Assembly (NCBI GenBank): GCA_036012125.1
Contig: DASCOS010000025.1
Coordinates: forward strand, 86,741 to 150,740
Source: Vicinamibacterales bacterium
GTDB lineage: Bacteria; Acidobacteriota; Vicinamibacteria; Vicinamibacterales; UBA823
Length of the DNA stretch: 64,000 nucleotides
Reading direction: 5' to 3'
The position numbers were made by a program, and so were the translations under genes. Below, piece after piece: positions 62,440-64,000 of the stretch (positions within the stretch are counted from its first letter, which is position 1; the number at the start of each line of letters is the position of its first letter). The notes beneath the pieces are model-generated. The model had not been told where the DNA came from, made no database searches, and was given only the letters and a program-made list of their open reading frames with translations.

Positions 62440-63567
62440 TCATTCCCTTGATAGTGAAGTAGTAAACTCCTGGCCAGGTCGAAGCGTCAGACCCCACCCA
62501 ACCCTCCCAGATAGTCCGTAGGCATCGGCATCAAGAACACCGGCTGGACCAAACATTAACGGAGGGTGCGCAACGTCCGTTTGAAGTAGGTGGGTTCCGA
62601 AAGCCCCTTCCTGTGCAAAAAGACCACCAGCGGCTTCCCGAGCGACAACAAGGCCGGCTCGCGTAAGGACACTCGTTTCACCAACTTGCGCGCCGACGAT
62701 AATCGAAATACCTGCAGCATGAGCCGCTCCGAGAACTGCAAGAGAACGCAAGAGTCCCCCCATCTTTGAAACACGTATATTGATAATCCAACAGTCCGGG
62801 TCAGCGGCAAGTGCTGGTATCTGGTCGGCCCGGAGAAGACTTTCGTCCAAGATAATCGGAACGCCAGTTTGTGCCGCTACCATGCGCATCCCATCGAGTG
62901 CATTCGCGGACAAAGGCTCCTCGACACCAACGAACGAGAACTGAAGATCGTTAAGGTGCCGCACCGCGCTTTCCGCATCGTTCCACAGATTGTTTGCGTC
63001 GACTCGAACACGGAGTTTCTCGACATCGAATAAATCACGTAAAGTATCTACCTTGGCACGATCTTGAGCTGGGTCACCAGACAGCTTCAGCTTGAAATCG
63101 GTGAAACCCATCGCGAAGTATCGGGCGACGGTCTCTTGAAAGACATCCAGCTTGCTGTCACCCACGACCGCGGAATAACGGAAGGTGCCGGTGGCAGGGA
63201 CCGCCGCCACCAATTGTTCAACGGTCACTCCTTCCCGCTTCGCGAAGAACTCAAGCATGGCAAGTTCGATAGCGCACCACCCTGCGGGATTCGCGTCAAT
63301 GACGGTTCTATGGTCATCAACCCAAGTAACCAAAGCATCAATCGAACCCACGGTCTGACAAAGGGTTTCACAGTAAGTGTGAAAAAACGTTTGCGCCGAC
63401 GCGATGCTTTCTCCCGTGACATATTCACGAGGACAGCCCTCTCCCATACCGATGCACTCACCGGACTGAGCCTTTACCCACACACTTTGCGTAGCCGTCC
63501 GGACGGCGGAGTGGTGTCTGAAGGCAGTCGTGAACGGTATATCCAGCCGATAGAGTTCGAGCTGCAT
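62440..63567 (-). CDS. enolase-superfamily dipeptide epimerase-like (mandelate racemase/muconate lactonizing) enzyme
   Basis: A 375-residue two-domain enzyme. The barrel carries KLKLSGD (KxK, catalytic Lys pair), VDANN, EEPL and LDES metal-ligand Asp/Glu/Asp positions, and RVSKMGG (second Lys). The two-Lys acid/base pair fits L-Ala-D/L-Glu-type dipeptide epimerases rather than mandelate racemase or muconate cycloisomerase. Specificity is not readable. ATG 63567; the stop of the GH3-like gene ends just upstream, so the two are in one transcript. An amino-acid or peptide substrate is consistent with a GH3 neighbour. Confidence 0.82.
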   Translation of the reverse strand: MQLELYRLDIPFTTAFRHHSAVRTATQSVWVKAQSGECIGMGEGCPREYVTGESIASAQTFFHTYCETLCQTVGSIDALVTWVDDHRTVIDANPAGWCAIELAMLEFFAKREGVTVEQLVAAVPATGTFRYSAVVGDSKLDVFQETVARYFAMGFTDFKLKLSGDPAQDRAKVDTLRDLFDVEKLRVRVDANNLWNDAESAVRHLNDLQFSFVGVEEPLSANALDGMRMVAAQTGVPIILDESLLRADQIPALAADPDCWIINIRVSKMGGLLRSLAVLGAAHAAGISIIVGAQVGETSVLTRAGLVVAREAAGGLFAQEGAFGTHLLQTDVAHPPLMFGPAGVLDADAYGLSGRVGWGLTLRPGQEFTTSLSRE

Positions 63568-63569
63568 GG

Positions 63570-64000
63570 TTACTCCGACTCCGGACCCAGCACATCCAGG
63601 CGGAAGTCGGCGAAGGGAAACGTGCAATCGGCCTGATACTGCAAAGCGATAAGCTTGAACTGGCCCTCCCGCTGCCCTTGACTCAGGCAGTGCCGCTTAT
63701 AGGCTTCCCCGGTGCCAGGCCGAACAGGTAGTAGCTCGAGGTGCTGGAGGCGTCCACTGGCCCGCTTTGCAGCGTATTCCACATTCAGGGAGAGGAGTTG
63801 GCGTTCAACCGACCCGAGAGTTTTATGCCACCAAGTTTCAGTCGGAGTGGAACACTCAATAACAAGACGATAGGTCGCCCGATCTGCATCAGCCAACATG
63901 AGGAAAAAACCTGAGATAGGCGACGTCTCGTCTTCGGTGAGACGCACCGCTTCGATAACCTGGCTTTCATATAACTTTTCACCGGTGATATTCGTCACGC
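63570..64000 (-). CDS. GH3-family acyl-acid amido synthetase, C-terminal part (5' end off the right edge)
   Basis: Partial gene: only the last ~143 residues lie inside the window. The visible segment starts VTNITGEKLYESQV, matching the GH3 N-to-C hinge region, and contains LNVEYAAKRASGRL and EGQFK, the pattern of bacterial GH3 proteins. GH3 enzymes adenylate carboxylic acids and join them to amino acids; known best from plant auxin and jasmonate metabolism, they are largely uncharacterised in bacteria. The stop lies 2 bp before the epimerase start codon, so both are co-transcribed. The catalytic N-terminal domain is not visible. Confidence 0.8.
   Translation of the reverse strand, partial: VTNITGEKLYESQVIEAVRLTEDETSPISGFFLMLADADRATYRLVIECSTPTETWWHKTLGSVERQLLSLNVEYAAKRASGRLQHLELLPVRPGTGEAYKRHCLSQGQREGQFKLIALQYQADCTFPFADFRLDVLGPESE

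Overview
This window is a dense stretch of ordinary bacterial chromosome. It carries about 58 protein genes, one tRNA-Thr gene, and no rRNA, phage, insertion sequence or CRISPR array. Base composition looks a little above 50 % GC by eye. The best lineage marker is a secreted VWFA-related protein at 37394-39430 of the type described from Acidobacteria. Other pointers in the same direction are HspR next to dnaK/dnaJ, genes shaped like acidobacterial hypothetical families, the split methylmalonyl-CoA mutase, and the scpA-scpB-rluB-cmk-rpsA order. I infer an acidobacterium, possibly of the Vicinamibacteria. That placement is inference, not proof.

Layout, left to right. 1-4934 (minus): meaB-mce-pfkB-like kinase-DUF6677-like membrane protein-a 57-residue membrane protein-vanZ-like-enoyl-CoA hydratase-ribH (cut by the left edge). 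5096-6734: two paralogous secreted proteins in convergent orientation around a small beta-barrel gene and a perfect 14-bp hairpin. 6783-12424 (minus): dnaK-dnaJ-hspR, then a DnaC-like ATPase and hemW. 12680-14929 (plus): a class A penicillin-binding protein, divergent from dnaK. 14953-20352 (minus): nfeD-slipin-SPOR protein-lnt-prfB, with prfB needing a +1 frameshift. 20529-23182 (plus): mobA and argS. 23191-30369 (minus): valS-nadC-birA-coaX-unknown gene-RumA-like methyltransferase, with many start/stop overlaps.

30446-32490 (minus): the two subunits of methylmalonyl-CoA mutase. 32735-35707: a large receiver/PEP-synthase-like protein. 35803-37197: glutamate dehydrogenase. 37394-39430: the VWFA protein. 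39583-40743 (plus): an acyl-CoA dehydrogenase. 40832-50211 (minus): a long run uvrC-M50 protease-trpS-scpA-scpB-rluB-cmk-rpsA-HU-HIT. 50343-51145 (plus): a CDP-alcohol phosphatidyltransferase coupled to a tiny membrane protein. Then efp (minus), htrA (plus), uvrA (minus), tRNA-Thr(CGT), a small secreted protein, a gamma-glutamyltransferase-like protein, a cytochrome c/beta-propeller protein, a YdjM-like membrane hydrolase, a dipeptide-epimerase-like enzyme and the end of a GH3-family gene cut by the right edge.

Functionally the window mixes information processing (three aminoacyl-tRNA synthetases, RF2, EF-P, S1, UvrA, UvrC, ScpAB), cofactor synthesis (NAD, CoA, biotin transfer, molybdopterin, riboflavin, haem insertion), envelope work (PBP1, Lnt, NfeD/slipin, HtrA, M50 protease) and propionyl-CoA/branched-chain metabolism (mutase, epimerase, MeaB, branched-chain-type acyl-CoA dehydrogenase, crotonase). 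I found no clear new defence or mobile system. The points most worth following up are the receiver-PPDK fusion, the GH3-epimerase pair, the barrel flanked by paralogues, the J-domain with HPG instead of HPD, the GGT-like protein lacking substrate residues, and the frameshifted prfB.
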